Notes under the pieces: model-generated
Told to the model about the DNA's origin: nothing
Databases searched by the model: none
What the model saw: only the letters and a program-made list of their open reading frames with translations
Shown here: positions 25,149 through 34,202 of the stretch, piece after piece
Layout of the letters: every line of letters begins with the position of its first letter
How positions within the stretch are numbered: the stretch's first letter is position 1
Assembly (NCBI RefSeq): GCF_030758955.1
Contig: NZ_CP132360.1
Location: forward strand, 1,275,481-1,331,313
DNA: 55,833 bases
Direction: 5' to 3'
DNA from: Agrococcus beijingensis
Lineage (GTDB): Bacteria; Actinomycetota; Actinomycetes; Actinomycetales; Microbacteriaceae
Program-made: the position numbers and the translations under genes

Positions 25149-26074
25149 CCCGCTCGACCCTCGTCGGCCGGCGCGTCGCTCGGTGCCTCGGGCACCGGCG
25201 GCGCGCCGTGCTGATCAGGGGAGCCCACGTCGCGCAGGCCCGCATCGCCGACTGCGCCGTCTTCGGCGCCACGGCGCTCGCGGAGCCGTCGCAGTCCACC
25301 GCCGAGCCCCTCGCGCTCGATCTCGCGCGCCTCACGGATGCGCTGGCCGAGGCTCGGCCGCACCTCCTTGATGACGGGGGAGAGGAAGCCGTGGTGCTGC
25401 GTCGGCGCGGGACCGAACGCCTCGCGCGCGGCCTTCACGATGTCGCGGCCCAGGATGTTGTTGCCGACGCCGCCGATGACGGCGCCGATGCCGAACGGCA
25501 TGGCGCGGCCGAGCATGCCCGCCCCGGTGTTGCGCGCCATCCGCTTGAGGAAGGCGCGACGCATCATGTCGATCACCTGCCCCATCGCGCCGCTCGGCAT
25601 CGCCGTGGTGATCATCTGGCCCCAGAATGCGTTGCCCGCGGCGCCGCGGCCGAGCGCCTTCTCGGTGGCGCGCTTCACGAGCGCCTTGCCACCGGTGCCC
25701 AGCATCAGGCCCATCACGAGCGCCTTGGCGCGCTGCTCGTCCTCGACGGCGATGCCGTGCACCTCGGCGACGGCCTGCGCGAAGAACGCGCTCGCCTCGA
25801 GGAAGCCGACGGTCTCGGCCATCGTGAGGCCGACCGATGCGACCGTGCCGACGCCGGGGGCGACCGCGCTGGCGCCGACCGCGGCGCCGCCGCCCGTCAC
25901 CGCCGCGAGGTACTGCTTCTCGAGCCGCCGGATCATCTGCTCCGGCGTCATCTCGGGGTGCTTCTTGCGCAGGCTGCGCAGGTGGTTGACCACCAGCGGC
26001 CGCTGCACGCCCAGGATGCGCTCGAGCGTCTTCATGAGCCAGCCCAGATCCTCGTCGCGTTCGATCTCCTGCAT
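25145..26074 (-). CDS. Conserved hypothetical protein, EcsC-like hydrophobic core
   Basis: 309 aa. N-terminal charged helices (MQEIERDEDLGWLMKTLERI) are followed by a hydrophobic, Gly/Ala-rich centre (~60-200: GGGAAVGASAVAPGVG, LGTGGKALVKRATEKALG, FGIGAVIGGVGNN) and a charged C-terminus. This resembles EcsC-type proteins, but I do not recognise a diagnostic motif and leave the function open. It may associate with membranes. The ATG at 26074 is used because GGAGGACAGGGGGAT lies just upstream; a GTG at 26104 is possible. The stop overlaps the HtrA stop by 4 bp. Confidence 0.7.
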   Translation of the reverse strand: MQEIERDEDLGWLMKTLERILGVQRPLVVNHLRSLRKKHPEMTPEQMIRRLEKQYLAAVTGGGAAVGASAVAPGVGTVASVGLTMAETVGFLEASAFFAQAVAEVHGIAVEDEQRAKALVMGLMLGTGGKALVKRATEKALGRGAAGNAFWGQMITTAMPSGAMGQVIDMMRRAFLKRMARNTGAGMLGRAMPFGIGAVIGGVGNNILGRDIVKAAREAFGPAPTQHHGFLSPVIKEVRPSLGQRIREAREIEREGLGGGLRRLRERRGAEDGAVGDAGLRDVGSPDQHGAPPVPEAPSDAPADEGRAG

Positions 26075-26175
26075 GGGATCCCCCTGTCCTCCGGGCGCCG
26101 GCACCGCAGGACCAGCGCGCAGGGCATCCTCTCGCGACTGAGCCGTGAAGCGGCTGAGCGTGGGATCATGGACGC

Positions 26176-26454
26176 ATGACGACCACCCCTGGACCCGACA
26201 CCGTGGGCACCGGCGGCAGCACCGACGTGCTCGACCGGGAGCTCGAGAAGCTGCTCAACGAGGAGTCGGTCGAGGACGGCGACCACGACCGCTTCTCGCA
26301 CTACGTCAAGAAGGAGAAGATCCTGCAGTCGGCGCTCTCGGGCAAGCCGGTGCGGGCGCTCTGCGGCAAGAAGTGGACGCCGGGCCGCGACCCGGAGAAG
26401 TTCCCCATCTGCCCCACCTGCAAGGACATCTACGAGAAGCTCCGCTCGGAGTGA
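26176..26454 (+). CDS. DUF3039 family protein
   Basis: 92 aa with an acidic N-terminus and the DUF3039 core FSHYVKKEKILQSALSGKP, then RALCGKKW and CPTCKDIYEKL. The three cysteines (C-x(n)-CPTC) suggest a small metal-binding knuckle. The family is restricted to Actinobacteria and its role is unknown to me. A weak -10 (GATCAT, 26164-26169) lies 6 nt before the ATG, consistent with a leaderless mRNA. A convergent hairpin follows. Confidence 0.88.
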   Translation: MTTTPGPDTVGTGGSTDVLDRELEKLLNEESVEDGDHDRFSHYVKKEKILQSALSGKPVRALCGKKWTPGRDPEKFPICPTCKDIYEKLRSE

Positions 26455-26460
26455 CCGCTC

Positions 26461-26480
26461 GCCCCGCGACCGTGCGGGGC
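26461..26480. terminator. Bidirectional hairpin between DUF3039 gene and pncB
   Basis: Stem GCCCCGC/GCGGGGC (7 G-C-rich bp) with loop GACCGT in the gap between two convergent genes; no T-tract. Confidence 0.5.
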
Positions 26481-26487
26481 GGATGCG

Positions 26488-27798
26488 TCAGCGGAAGACG
26501 GTGGGCAGCACCGGTTCGCCCCGCGCCAGTCGGTGCGCCTCGCTCGGCAGCTCCGCCACCGACGCGTCGTGGCGCTGGCGCGCCAGCTCGACACCGGAGT
26601 GGCCGAGCCACTGCTGCTGGATCTCGCCGGCGACGACGAGCGGCACCTGCAACGGTCGCCCGGTCTGCGCCGCGGCCTCGACCACCAGCGGGTCGTCGGT
26701 GACGAGCACCGTCTCCTCGACGGCGACGCCGCCCGCGTCGAGCGTGCGCACCGCCGACTTCTCGCCCGGCTTCGACGCCTTGTCCTCGCTCTTCTTGCCG
26801 ACGCCGACCCACTCGCCGTCGTCGCCCTGGCGCGAGACCAGCTTGTAGACCATGCCCGCCGCGGGAGCGCCCGAGCCGGTGACGACGCTCGTGCCGACAC
26901 CGTACGCATCCACCGGGCTCGCCTGCAGGCCCGCGATCGCGTACTCGTCGAGGTCGCTGGTGACGGTGATGCGGGTGTCGGTGGCACCGAGCGAGTCGAG
27001 CAGCCGGCGCGCGTCGGCCGCCACCTCGACGAGGTCGCCGGAGTCGAGGCGGATGCCGCCGAGGCTCGTGCCCGCGACCTCGATCGCGGTGCGGATGCCC
27101 TGCTCGATGTCGTAGGTGTCGACCAGCAGCGTCGTGTCGACGCCCAGCACGTCGATCTGCGCCTGGAACGCCTCGGCCTCGGTGTCATGCAGCAGGGTGA
27201 AGGAGTGCGCGGCGGTGCCCATGGTGGGGATGCCCCACCGCGCGCCGGCGGCGAGGTTGCTGGTGGCGCTGAAGCCGGCGATGTAGGCGGCGCGGGCGGC
27301 GGCGACCGCGGCCTCCTCGTTCGCGCGCCGCGAGCCCATCTCGGCCACCGGCCGGCCCTTGGCTGCCCGGGTCATGCGGGTCGCGGCGTTGGCGACCGCC
27401 GAGTCGTAGTTGAGCACCGACAGGGCGACCGTCTCGAGCACGACCGCCTCGGCGAACGTGCCCTCGATGACGAGGATGGGGGAGCCGGGGAAGTAGAGCT
27501 CGCCCTCGGCATAGCCGCGGATGTCGCCCGAGAAGCGGTAGTCGGCGAGCCAGTCGAGCAGCTCGGGCGACACCACGTGGTTCTCGCGCAGGAAGCGCAG
27601 CTCGTCGTCGCCGAAGCGGAACTCGGCGACCCGCTCGAGGAACCTGCCGGTGCCGGCGACGACGCCGTAGCGGCGCGCGCCCGGCAGACGGCGCGCGAAC
27701 GCCTCGAAGACGGAGGGACGGAACGCGGTGCCGGCGCGCATGGCGGCATCGATCATCGTCAGCTCGTAGCGGTCGGTCATGAGCGCGGTGTCGGTCAC
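26488..27798 (-). CDS. pncB: Nicotinate phosphoribosyltransferase
   Basis: 436 aa; converts nicotinate and PRPP to nicotinate mononucleotide, the salvage entry to NAD. N-terminal ALMTDRYELTMIDAAM is the family signature; EFRFGDDELRFL, MGTAAHSFTLLHDTEAEAF, LLVDTYDIEQGI and GIRLDSGDLVEVA mark the catalytic barrel, including the active-site His in the AHSF segment. The start is the GTG at 27798: a -10 box lies 7 nt upstream and homologues begin just before this position. It is divergent from the GNAT gene with overlapping upstream regions. Confidence 0.95.
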   Translation of the reverse strand: MTDTALMTDRYELTMIDAAMRAGTAFRPSVFEAFARRLPGARRYGVVAGTGRFLERVAEFRFGDDELRFLRENHVVSPELLDWLADYRFSGDIRGYAEGELYFPGSPILVIEGTFAEAVVLETVALSVLNYDSAVANAATRMTRAAKGRPVAEMGSRRANEEAAVAAARAAYIAGFSATSNLAAGARWGIPTMGTAAHSFTLLHDTEAEAFQAQIDVLGVDTTLLVDTYDIEQGIRTAIEVAGTSLGGIRLDSGDLVEVAADARRLLDSLGATDTRITVTSDLDEYAIAGLQASPVDAYGVGTSVVTGSGAPAAGMVYKLVSRQGDDGEWVGVGKKSEDKASKPGEKSAVRTLDAGGVAVEETVLVTDDPLVVEAAAQTGRPLQVPLVVAGEIQQQWLGHSGVELARQRHDASVAELPSEAHRLARGEPVLPTVFR

Positions 27799-27805
27799 AG
27801 GGGCA

Positions 27806-27811
27806 ACCCTA
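27806..27811 (-). promoter_or_regulatory. -10 box of pncB
   Basis: TAGGGT on the minus strand, 7 nt before the GTG start; leaderless arrangement that decides the start codon. Confidence 0.5.
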
Positions 27812-27834
27812 TGCCGGGGCTGCTGCGGTGCAGG

Positions 27835-27840
27835 TAGCGT
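27835..27840 (+). promoter_or_regulatory. -10 box of GNAT gene
   Basis: TAGCGT, 6 nt before the GTG at 27847; only 23 bp from the divergent pncB -10, so the two -35 regions must overlap. Confidence 0.5.
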
Positions 27841-27846
27841 GGATCG

Positions 27847-28401
27847 GTGCATTCCTCACGACCGCTGCCCGCCGCCCGCCCGCTGCCGGAGGGCGTCGCG
27901 CTCCGCGAGCCGACGCCGGCCGACGCGCTCGCGTGGGCCACGTTCCTCGTGCACGAGCAGCAGCGCACCTACGCCGGGCAGCTGCCGGTCGACTTCGCCG
28001 AGCGCGGTCTCGAGCAGGCGAACGTCGCTGGCCTCGAGCACGTCTTCGCGAGCCCTAAGGACGCCGTGCGCCGCATCGCGTGGCTGGGCGACCGGATCGT
28101 CGGCCTAGCCGCGACGAGCGCTGCCCCCGCGCGCTGGGAGCGGGAGCTGGGGCTCGTGCCGCCGCCGGCCGACCGCGAGCTCGACCGCCTCTACGTCGCC
28201 GCCGAGATGCACGGCTCCGGGCTCGGAGCCGCCCTCTTGGAGGCGGTCGTCGACGAGCGCCCGCACTACCTGTGGCTCATCGACGGGAACGCCCGCGCCG
28301 CCCGCTTCTACGAGCGGCGCGGGTTCCGACACCTCGACGAGCAGATCTCGACCGGGCCCACCTGGGGCGGGATCCCGATGCACCGGATGCTCCGCAGCTG
28401 A
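27847..28401 (+). CDS. GNAT family N-acetyltransferase
   Basis: 184 aa acetyl-CoA-dependent acyltransferase. The acetyl-CoA pyrophosphate loop reads LYVAAEMHGSGLGAALLEAV and the C-terminal part LWLIDGNARAARFYERRGFR is the typical motif B. The length is normal for a single GNAT domain. The substrate is unknown. The GTG start is supported by a -10 box 6 nt upstream. The gene converges on the lipoprotein deacetylase with 12 bp between stops. Confidence 0.9.
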   Translation: MHSSRPLPAARPLPEGVALREPTPADALAWATFLVHEQQRTYAGQLPVDFAERGLEQANVAGLEHVFASPKDAVRRIAWLGDRIVGLAATSAAPARWERELGLVPPPADRELDRLYVAAEMHGSGLGAALLEAVVDERPHYLWLIDGNARAARFYERRGFRHLDEQISTGPTWGGIPMHRMLRS

Positions 28402-28413
28402 CCGCGGCCTCGC

Positions 28414-29355
28414 TCAACTGAGGTGCGCGAAGGCGACACCGCGATCGAGCAGCACTGGCAGAGCCTGCCGGAAGCCCTCCGCAGCGCCGCCGCCGGGCTG
28501 GTTCATGTGCGCGATGACGATGTCGCCGGGCGCTGCCGAGCCGAGCGCCGCGGCGACCTGATCGGCACTGAAGGTGGCGCCGGCGTCGCCGTTCACCGAG
28601 AACCCGACGATCGAGCGGCCCAGCATCCGCGCGGCCTCGACGGCCACGTCGTCGGTGAACGCCGTGCCCGGCCGCATCAGCACCGAAGGTGCACCGGTGT
28701 GCTCGAGGAACCAGGCGTCGGCGGCCACGATCTCATCGACGGCCTCAGCGAGCGACGCGGTGCCGCGGATGCCGTAGGCCGACTGTCCGGAGACCGAGAG
28801 CGGCAGGTGGCGGCTGCCGTGGCTCGCGAGCGCGAACAGCGGCTCTGCCGCGAGATCCTCGGCGAGCGAGCGGTTGACGTCGATCCACCGGGCGTTGAGG
28901 AAGAGCATCGCGGGCACGTCGAGCTGGCGCAGCACGTCGAGCAGCGCGACGTCGACGCCGCTCCCGTTGGGGCCGCCGCACGCGTCGAGCGTGAGCACGA
29001 CGGCCTCGCCGTCGACCCGCACGAGATGGCCGGGCAGGTTGAGTCCCCATTGCTGCGGCGCGCGGTCGTCGAGGGCCTCGATCACCGAGGCCTGGGTCGC
29101 TCCCGCGAACTGCGACTCGGCGGCGGAGGTCGCTGCGGTGGTCGGCGCAGGGACAGCGACCGGCGTCGAGGTCGGCGTCGGGGTAGGGCCGCCGCTCGTC
29201 GGACGCGGGGCCGAGGGGCTTGGACTCGGGTCGGCGGGCGCCGGGTCGGACAGCGGGCTGCAACCGGCGAGGGCCAGCACGCCGAGCACCACGGCGGTGC
29301 GCCGGGTCATCTCGGGAAGCCGTGCTTCCCAGACTTCGCGGCCGCTGCCCTGCAT
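28414..29355 (-). CDS. Lipoprotein polysaccharide deacetylase-like protein
   Basis: 313 aa. A signal peptide ending LGVLALAGC gives a lipobox, followed by a Pro/Ser/Thr-rich linker (~35-75), then a NodB-like domain: VVLTLDACGG (metal-binding Asp region), ALASHGSRHLPL (the H-x-x-x-H pair) and VLMRPGTAF (the RPP-like loop). It should sit on the outer face of the membrane and deacetylate a cell-wall or exopolysaccharide sugar; the substrate is unknown. The ATG at 29355 is chosen from a -10 box 6 nt upstream, although the ATG at 29310 would give a more standard signal peptide (298 aa). Confidence 0.87.
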   Translation of the reverse strand: MQGSGREVWEARLPEMTRRTAVVLGVLALAGCSPLSDPAPADPSPSPSAPRPTSGGPTPTPTSTPVAVPAPTTAATSAAESQFAGATQASVIEALDDRAPQQWGLNLPGHLVRVDGEAVVLTLDACGGPNGSGVDVALLDVLRQLDVPAMLFLNARWIDVNRSLAEDLAAEPLFALASHGSRHLPLSVSGQSAYGIRGTASLAEAVDEIVAADAWFLEHTGAPSVLMRPGTAFTDDVAVEAARMLGRSIVGFSVNGDAGATFSADQVAAALGSAAPGDIVIAHMNQPGGGAAEGFRQALPVLLDRGVAFAHLS

Positions 29356-29361
29356 GCCCGG

Positions 29362-29367
29362 AGTCTA
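29362..29367 (-). promoter_or_regulatory. -10 box of deacetylase lipoprotein gene
   Basis: TAGACT on the minus strand, 6 nt before the ATG at 29355. Confidence 0.45.
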
Positions 29368-29417
29368 TGCACGGCAGCGGCCGGCACCCGGCGCGACGCA
29401 CGGGTGCCGGGTCGGCG

Positions 29418-30353
29418 TCAGTCGAGCAGCCCCTCCTCCTCGAGCCAGGCCGCCGCGATGTCTGCGGCCGGCGACTCCTCGACGGTGCTGCGGCGGTTGA
29501 GCTCGATGAGGGCCTCCGACGTGAGCGCGGCGCTCACCTCGTTGACCGTCGCCTGCGCCTCCGCGTCGACCTTGTCGCTCGCGATCGGCACGACGTTCGA
29601 CGAGAGGAACAGGCCCTCCGGATCCTCGAGCACGACCAGGTCGTTCTCGGCGATCGTCGGGTCGGCGGTGTAGACGATGGCGAGCTGGATGTCGCCGTCC
29701 TGCAGGGCGCGGATCGTCAGCGGGCCGCCGCCGTCCTCGATCGGCGTGAAGGCGACGTCGATGCCGTAGAACTCCGACAGACCCATCGGGCCGTTCGGGC
29801 GGCTCTCGGCCTCGGAGTTGGCACCCATGGTGAGCGGCACGTCGACGTTCGCCAGGTCGGCGACCGTGGTCAGGTCGTACTGCTCGGCGAACTCGCGGGT
29901 GACGACATAGCTGTCCTGGTCGGTGGCGGGCGCCTGGTCGAGGATCGTGAGGCCCTCGGGGGCGGCCTCGACGAGCGCGTCGTAGACCTCGTCGCTGAGC
30001 CGCTCCTCGGGCTCGGGCGACCAGTACTGCAGCAGTGGCCCGGTGTACTCGGGGAACAGGTCGATCGCGCCCGACTCGATCTCGGGCATGTAGACCTCGC
30101 GCTGGCCGATGCGCAGCTGCCGGTCGATCGTGTACCCGTCGGCCTCGAGCGCCTGGGCGTAGAGCTCGGCGATGATCTCGCTCGAGTAGTAGTCCTGCGA
30201 GCCGACGACGAGCGTGGTGCCGTCGCCGCCGGCCGCCGGGGCGGCGGTTTCGCCCTCGGCGAGTGGGTCGGCGCTGGCGCAGCCGGCCAGCACGAGGCCG
30301 CCTGCGGTGAGGGCTGCGAGGGCGATGCCCGCCCTGCGGATGTTGCGTGTCAT
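29418..30353 (-). CDS. opuCC: OpuC-type osmoprotectant ABC transporter, substrate-binding lipoprotein
   Basis: 311 aa, last gene of the transporter operon. The signal peptide ends LTAGGLVLAGC (lipobox), followed by an acidic linker and an OpuAC-like domain with VGSQDYYSSEIIAELYAQAL, LFPEYTGPLLQYW and LAIVYTADPTI. Members bind glycine betaine, choline, carnitine or related quaternary amines; the particular ligand is not deduced. The ATG overlaps the stop of the preceding permease gene (ATGA), so all four subunits are translationally coupled. Confidence 0.92.
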   Translation of the reverse strand: MTRNIRRAGIALAALTAGGLVLAGCASADPLAEGETAAPAAGGDGTTLVVGSQDYYSSEIIAELYAQALEADGYTIDRQLRIGQREVYMPEIESGAIDLFPEYTGPLLQYWSPEPEERLSDEVYDALVEAAPEGLTILDQAPATDQDSYVVTREFAEQYDLTTVADLANVDVPLTMGANSEAESRPNGPMGLSEFYGIDVAFTPIEDGGGPLTIRALQDGDIQLAIVYTADPTIAENDLVVLEDPEGLFLSSNVVPIASDKVDAEAQATVNEVSAALTSEALIELNRRSTVEESPAADIAAAWLEEEGLLD

Positions 30354-31075
30354 GCGTGGATCCTCTCCTGTGCGCCTTGGGGTGCGCGATGAGCCTTGGC
30401 GCCGGAGCGCGCTCGGTGGGGTTCGGCGCGGCGGGCAGCCGCGGATTGGGCGAGCTGGAAGCCGAGGTCGACGACCAGCGCGAGCAGGCCGACGAGCAGC
30501 GACGCGCCCAGCATCATGTCGTACTGCTGGGTCTTCACGCCCTCGAAGAACGGGCGGCCGATGCCCGTGTTCGCGACGTAGGCGGCGAGGGTCGCCGTCG
30601 AGATCACCTGGAGGGCCGCCGAGCGCAGGCCGCCGATGATCACTGGGGCGGCGAGCGGCAGCTCGACGGCCTGCACGATCTGCCACTCGGTCATGCCGAC
30701 CGCTCGCGCGGCGCCGATCACCGGCCGGTCGACCGACTCGACCCCGGCGTAGGCGCCCGCGAGCACCGGCGGGAGCGCCAGCACCAGCAGCGCCAGGAAC
30801 GGCGCCTCCAGCCCGATGCCCAGCGCCAGGCCGAAGATCGTCAGCAGGCCGAGCGTCGGCAGCGCCCGTGCGCCGCTCGACACGGCGATCACGAGCGCCC
30901 GGCCACGCCCGGTGTGGCCGATCCAGATGCCGGCGGGGATGCCGATCACGGCGGCGGTCAGCACGACCGCGGCCGAGAACCCGAGGTGCTCGAGGATGCG
31001 CTGGCCCAGGTTGCCGGCGCCCGTCCAGTTCGCGGGGTCGAGGAGCCAGGCGATCGCCTCGACGAAGAGGTTCAT
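30350..31075 (-). CDS. opuCD: OpuC-type ABC transporter permease (second)
   Basis: 241 aa with about six membrane segments. The coupling loop is seen as GAARAVGMTEWQIVQAVELPLAAPVI, the EAA motif that contacts the ATPase. It forms a heterodimeric channel with the first permease. The C-terminal ~25 residues are basic (ARRAEPHRARSGAKAHRAPQ), longer than usual. ATGA overlaps exist at both ends. Confidence 0.92.
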   Translation of the reverse strand: MNLFVEAIAWLLDPANWTGAGNLGQRILEHLGFSAAVVLTAAVIGIPAGIWIGHTGRGRALVIAVSSGARALPTLGLLTIFGLALGIGLEAPFLALLVLALPPVLAGAYAGVESVDRPVIGAARAVGMTEWQIVQAVELPLAAPVIIGGLRSAALQVISTATLAAYVANTGIGRPFFEGVKTQQYDMMLGASLLVGLLALVVDLGFQLAQSAAARRAEPHRARSGAKAHRAPQGAQERIHA

Positions 31076-31713
31076 GCGCGCACCGCCCGCAGCCACGGCA
31101 TGGTCAGCCGCCCGGCGAGCACGCACAGCCCGTCGAGGGCGAACGCGACCGCGACGGTCAGCACGATGCCGGTGAGGATCGACGCCTCGATGCCGCGCTG
31201 GAACCCGTCGGTGAAGAGCGTGCCGAGGCTCGAGATGCCGATGACGGCGCCGACCGTCACGAGGCTCACGGTCGACACCGTCACCACCCGCAGCGACGAC
31301 AGCAGCACCGGGCCGGCGAGCGGCAGCTCGACCTTCCAGAACATCGCCCAGCGGGAGTGCCCGGTCGCGGCGGCGGCCAGCCGGACGTGCCCGGGGACGG
31401 AGGCGAACGCATCCGCCGCACCGCGCACCAGCAGCGCGCAGCCGTAGACCGTGAGCGCGGTGATCATCGTGGCGGGGGAGCGCAGCGAGAAGCCGGTGAT
31501 CGCCGGGATGATGATGAACATCGCCAGCGACGGGATCGCATAGAGCAGGCCGGTGCCGGTCAGCAGCGGGGTGCGCAGCCTGGGGCTGCCGGCCGCGAGG
31601 CGGCCGAGCGGCACCGACAGCAGCAGCGCGAGCAGGATCGGCGGGATCGCGAGCAGCAGGTGGTCGACCAGCAGGTCGCCCACGATGTGCAGGTTCTGGC
31701 TGAGCCAGGTCAT
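31072..31713 (-). CDS. opuCB: OpuC-type ABC transporter permease (first)
   Basis: 213 aa, about five to six membrane segments (LLLAIPPILLALLLSVPLG; AIPSLAMFIIIPAITG). The EAA loop reads AAAATGHSRWAMFWKVELPLAGPVL. It pairs with the second permease and the ATPase. Its ATG overlaps the stop of the ATPase gene (ATGA). Confidence 0.92.
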   Translation of the reverse strand: MTWLSQNLHIVGDLLVDHLLLAIPPILLALLLSVPLGRLAAGSPRLRTPLLTGTGLLYAIPSLAMFIIIPAITGFSLRSPATMITALTVYGCALLVRGAADAFASVPGHVRLAAAATGHSRWAMFWKVELPLAGPVLLSSLRVVTVSTVSLVTVGAVIGISSLGTLFTDGFQRGIEASILTGIVLTVAVAFALDGLCVLAGRLTMPWLRAVRA

Positions 31714-32522
31714 CCGGCCAGCACTCCCGCCGGGCGCCCGTCGCCGTCGACGACAATGCTGCGGCCGTCGACATCGCGGATGCTGAGGGTGCGGCGGGCG
31801 CTCTCGGCACCCACGAAGCTGGAGACGAACGCATCCGCCGGCGAGGCGAGGATCTCGGCGGGGGTGCCGCGCTGCGCGATCTCGGCGCCGGTGCGCAGCA
31901 CCAGCACCTCGTCGCCGAGCGCGAACGCCTCGTCGACGTCGTGCGTGACGAACAGGATGGTCTTGCCGAGCTCGGCCTGCAGCGCCCGCATCTCGGCCTG
32001 CAGCTGGTCGCGCACGATCGGGTCGACGGCGCCGAAGGGCTCGTCCATGAGCAGGATGTTCGGGTCCGCCGCCAGCGCGCGCGCGACGCCGACGCGCTGC
32101 TGCTGGCCGCCGGAGAGCTGCGCCGGGTAGCGGTCCGCGAGCTTCGGGTCGAGGCCCACGCGCTCGAGCAGGCCCAGCGCCGCCGCGCGCGCCTCGCGGC
32201 GGTTCCTGCCCTCGAGCACGGGCACGGTCGCCACGTTGTCGGCGACCGTCCGGTGGGGCAGCAGGCCGCCCGCCTGCAGCACGTAGCCGATCGAGCGGCG
32301 CAGCCGCACCGCGTCCATCGAACGCACGTCGACGCCGTCGATCGAGACGGTGCCGCTCGTGGGCTCGACCATGCGGTTCACCATGCGCAGCAGGGTCGTC
32401 TTGCCGGAGCCCGAGGAGCCCAGCAGCACGACCACCTTGTGCGAGGGCACGACGAGGCTGAATTCGCCGACCGCGGTGGTGCCGTCCGGATACTGCTTGC
32501 GCACGCTGTCGAACTCGATCAC
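31710..32522 (-). CDS. opuCA: OpuC-type ABC transporter ATP-binding protein
   Basis: 270 aa ATPase energising the osmoprotectant importer. Walker A GSSGSGKTT, Q-loop VLQAGGLLPH, signature LSGGQQQRVGVARALA, Walker B ILLMDEPFGAVDP and switch His in FVTHDVDEA are all intact. The tail after the core is short, without the paired CBS domains of many OpuCA proteins, so ionic-strength sensing by CBS modules is absent here. The start is GTG at 32522 with TGAGGAG at good spacing. It heads a four-gene operon joined by three ATGA overlaps; order is ATPase, permease, permease, binding protein. Confidence 0.93.
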   Translation of the reverse strand: MIEFDSVRKQYPDGTTAVGEFSLVVPSHKVVVLLGSSGSGKTTLLRMVNRMVEPTSGTVSIDGVDVRSMDAVRLRRSIGYVLQAGGLLPHRTVADNVATVPVLEGRNRREARAAALGLLERVGLDPKLADRYPAQLSGGQQQRVGVARALAADPNILLMDEPFGAVDPIVRDQLQAEMRALQAELGKTILFVTHDVDEAFALGDEVLVLRTGAEIAQRGTPAEILASPADAFVSSFVGAESARRTLSIRDVDGRSIVVDGDGRPAGVLAG

Positions 32523-32536
32523 GCGTGACTCCTCAC

Positions 32537-32557
32537 GTCGGCGGGGTGCCGACAATA
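32537..32557 (-). promoter_or_regulatory. -10 and overlapping palindrome upstream of the opuC operon
   Basis: A palindrome GTCGGC-N5-GCCGAC (32537-32553) overlaps the expected transcription start of a minus-strand -10 TATTGT (32552-32557). It lies just before the SD of the ATPase gene, so it could be an operator or a leader hairpin. Confidence 0.4.
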
Positions 32558-32602
32558 CCGCTCGCCGCTGACACGGGGCACGGGCACTGCAGCGCCCGCG
32601 AC

Positions 32603-32608
32603 TAGGCT
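32603..32608 (+). promoter_or_regulatory. -10 box of murI
   Basis: TAGGCT, 7 nt before the GTG at 32616; leaderless arrangement for the murI-rph-rdgB operon. Confidence 0.5.
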
Positions 32609-32615
32609 TGCCGTC

Positions 32616-33452
32616 GTGCAGCGCCCGATCGGAGTCTTCGACAGCGGCGTCGGCGGGCTCACCGTGGCGCGGGCGATCATCGACCAGCTGCCGAACGAGT
32701 CGATCACCTACATCGGCGACACCGCCAACGGCCCCTACGGGCCGCGCGACCAGGCCGAGGTGCGGCACCTCGCACTCGACGTGCTCGACACGCTCGTCGG
32801 CCAGGGCGTGAAGATGCTCGTCATCGCCTGCAACACCGCCACCGCCGCCGTCTACGACCTGGCCGTCGAGCGGTACGAGCGGGGGATGGGCATCCCCGTC
32901 ATCGCGGTCATCGAGCCGGCCGTGCGCGCGGCCGTCGCGCAGAGCCGCTCGGGTCGCATCGGCGTGATCGCCACCGCCGGCACGATCGGCTCCGGCGCCT
33001 ACCAGCGCGCCTTCGCCGAGGCCGGGGTGGCGCACGTCGCCGCCGGTGCCGCGCCGCGCTTCGTCGAGTTCGTCGAGTCGGGCGTCACCACCGGCGACGA
33101 GGTGCTCGCCGCCGCCCACGACTACCTCGAGCCGCTGCTCGCCGAGGGGCTCGACACGCTCGTGCTCGGCTGCACCCACTACCCGCTGCTCGCCGGCGCG
33201 ATCGGCTACGTCGCCGGCCCCGACGTGCGGCTCGTCTCGAGCGCGGAGGAGACCGCGGCCGACGTCTACCGGATCCTCAGCGACCGGAAGATGCTCGCCG
33301 CGCCCGGCACCGAGCCCGTCTACGAGTTCGAGGCGACCACCGAGGCGCAGGGCCCGTTCCTGCGGCTCGCGCGGCGCTTCCTCGGACCCGAGGTGACGCA
33401 CGTCGAGTTCCACCAGACCGGGGTCATCACGCTCCCCGGCCGCACCGACTGA
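32616..33452 (+). CDS. murI: Glutamate racemase
   Basis: 278 aa; makes D-glutamate for peptidoglycan. N-terminal [17 protein letters not shown] and [13 protein letters not shown] bind substrate; the two catalytic cysteines are in IACNTATAA and LGCTHYPLL. Length and motif order are typical. The GTG start follows a -10 box by 7 nt. The rph gene follows after 12 bp with its own SD (AAGGAG), and murI-rph-rdgB is a common actinobacterial order. Confidence 0.97.
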   Translation: MQRPIGVFDSGVGGLTVARAIIDQLPNESITYIGDTANGPYGPRDQAEVRHLALDVLDTLVGQGVKMLVIACNTATAAVYDLAVERYERGMGIPVIAVIEPAVRAAVAQSRSGRIGVIATAGTIGSGAYQRAFAEAGVAHVAAGAAPRFVEFVESGVTTGDEVLAAAHDYLEPLLAEGLDTLVLGCTHYPLLAGAIGYVAGPDVRLVSSAEETAADVYRILSDRKMLAAPGTEPVYEFEATTEAQGPFLRLARRFLGPEVTHVEFHQTGVITLPGRTD

Positions 33453-33464
33453 AGGAGACCCCCG

Positions 33465-34202
33465 ATGGCACGCAAGGACGGCAGGCAGCTCGACCAGCTG
33501 CGCGAGGTCACGATCGAGCGCGGCTGGAGCCAGCAGGCCGAGGGGAGCGCCCTCATCTCCTTCGGCGGCACTCGGGTGCTGTGCACCGCATCCGTCATGC
33601 CCAATGTGCCGCGCTGGATGATGGGCAAGGGCAAGGGCTGGGTGACCGCGGAGTACTCGATGCTGCCGCGCTCGACGAACGAGCGCATGGACCGCGAGAG
33701 CGTCAAGGGCCGCGTCGGCGGCCGCACGCACGAGATCTCGCGCCTGATCGGGCGGAGCCTGCGCGCCGGCGTCGACATGCGGGCGCTCGGCGAGCTGTCG
33801 ATCGCGATCGACTGCGACGTGCTGCAGGCCGACGGCGGCACCCGCACCGCGGCGATCACCGGCGCCTACGTGGCGCTCGCCGACGCGATCTCGTGGGCGC
33901 AGGGCCAGGGCCGCGTGCCCAAGAGCGCGAAGCCGCTCATCGACACCGTGTCGGCCGTCTCGGTCGGCATCGTCGACGGGGAGCCGATGCTCGACCTCGC
34001 CTACACGGAGGATGTGCGGGCCGGCACCGACATGAACGTCGTCGCCACCGGCCGCGGCCTGCTCATCGAGGTGCAGGGCACCGCGGAGGGCGCGCCGTTC
34101 GACCGCTCCGAGCTGAACGCGCTGCTCGACCTGGCGCTCGCCGGCACGGCGACCCTCACCGAGCTGCAGGTGGCCGCGCTCGCCGAGACGCGGGCCGCAT
34201 GA
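33465..34202 (+). CDS. rph: Ribonuclease PH
   Basis: 245 aa phosphorolytic 3'-5' exoribonuclease that trims tRNA 3' ends. Signatures: RPGWSQ-like region [39 protein letters not shown], the phosphate-binding [17 protein letters not shown] and [18 protein letters not shown]. Full length. The ATG has a strong SD and the stop overlaps the rdgB start (ATGA), coupling the two. Confidence 0.97.
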   Translation: MARKDGRQLDQLREVTIERGWSQQAEGSALISFGGTRVLCTASVMPNVPRWMMGKGKGWVTAEYSMLPRSTNERMDRESVKGRVGGRTHEISRLIGRSLRAGVDMRALGELSIAIDCDVLQADGGTRTAAITGAYVALADAISWAQGQGRVPKSAKPLIDTVSAVSVGIVDGEPMLDLAYTEDVRAGTDMNVVATGRGLLIEVQGTAEGAPFDRSELNALLDLALAGTATLTELQVAALAETRAA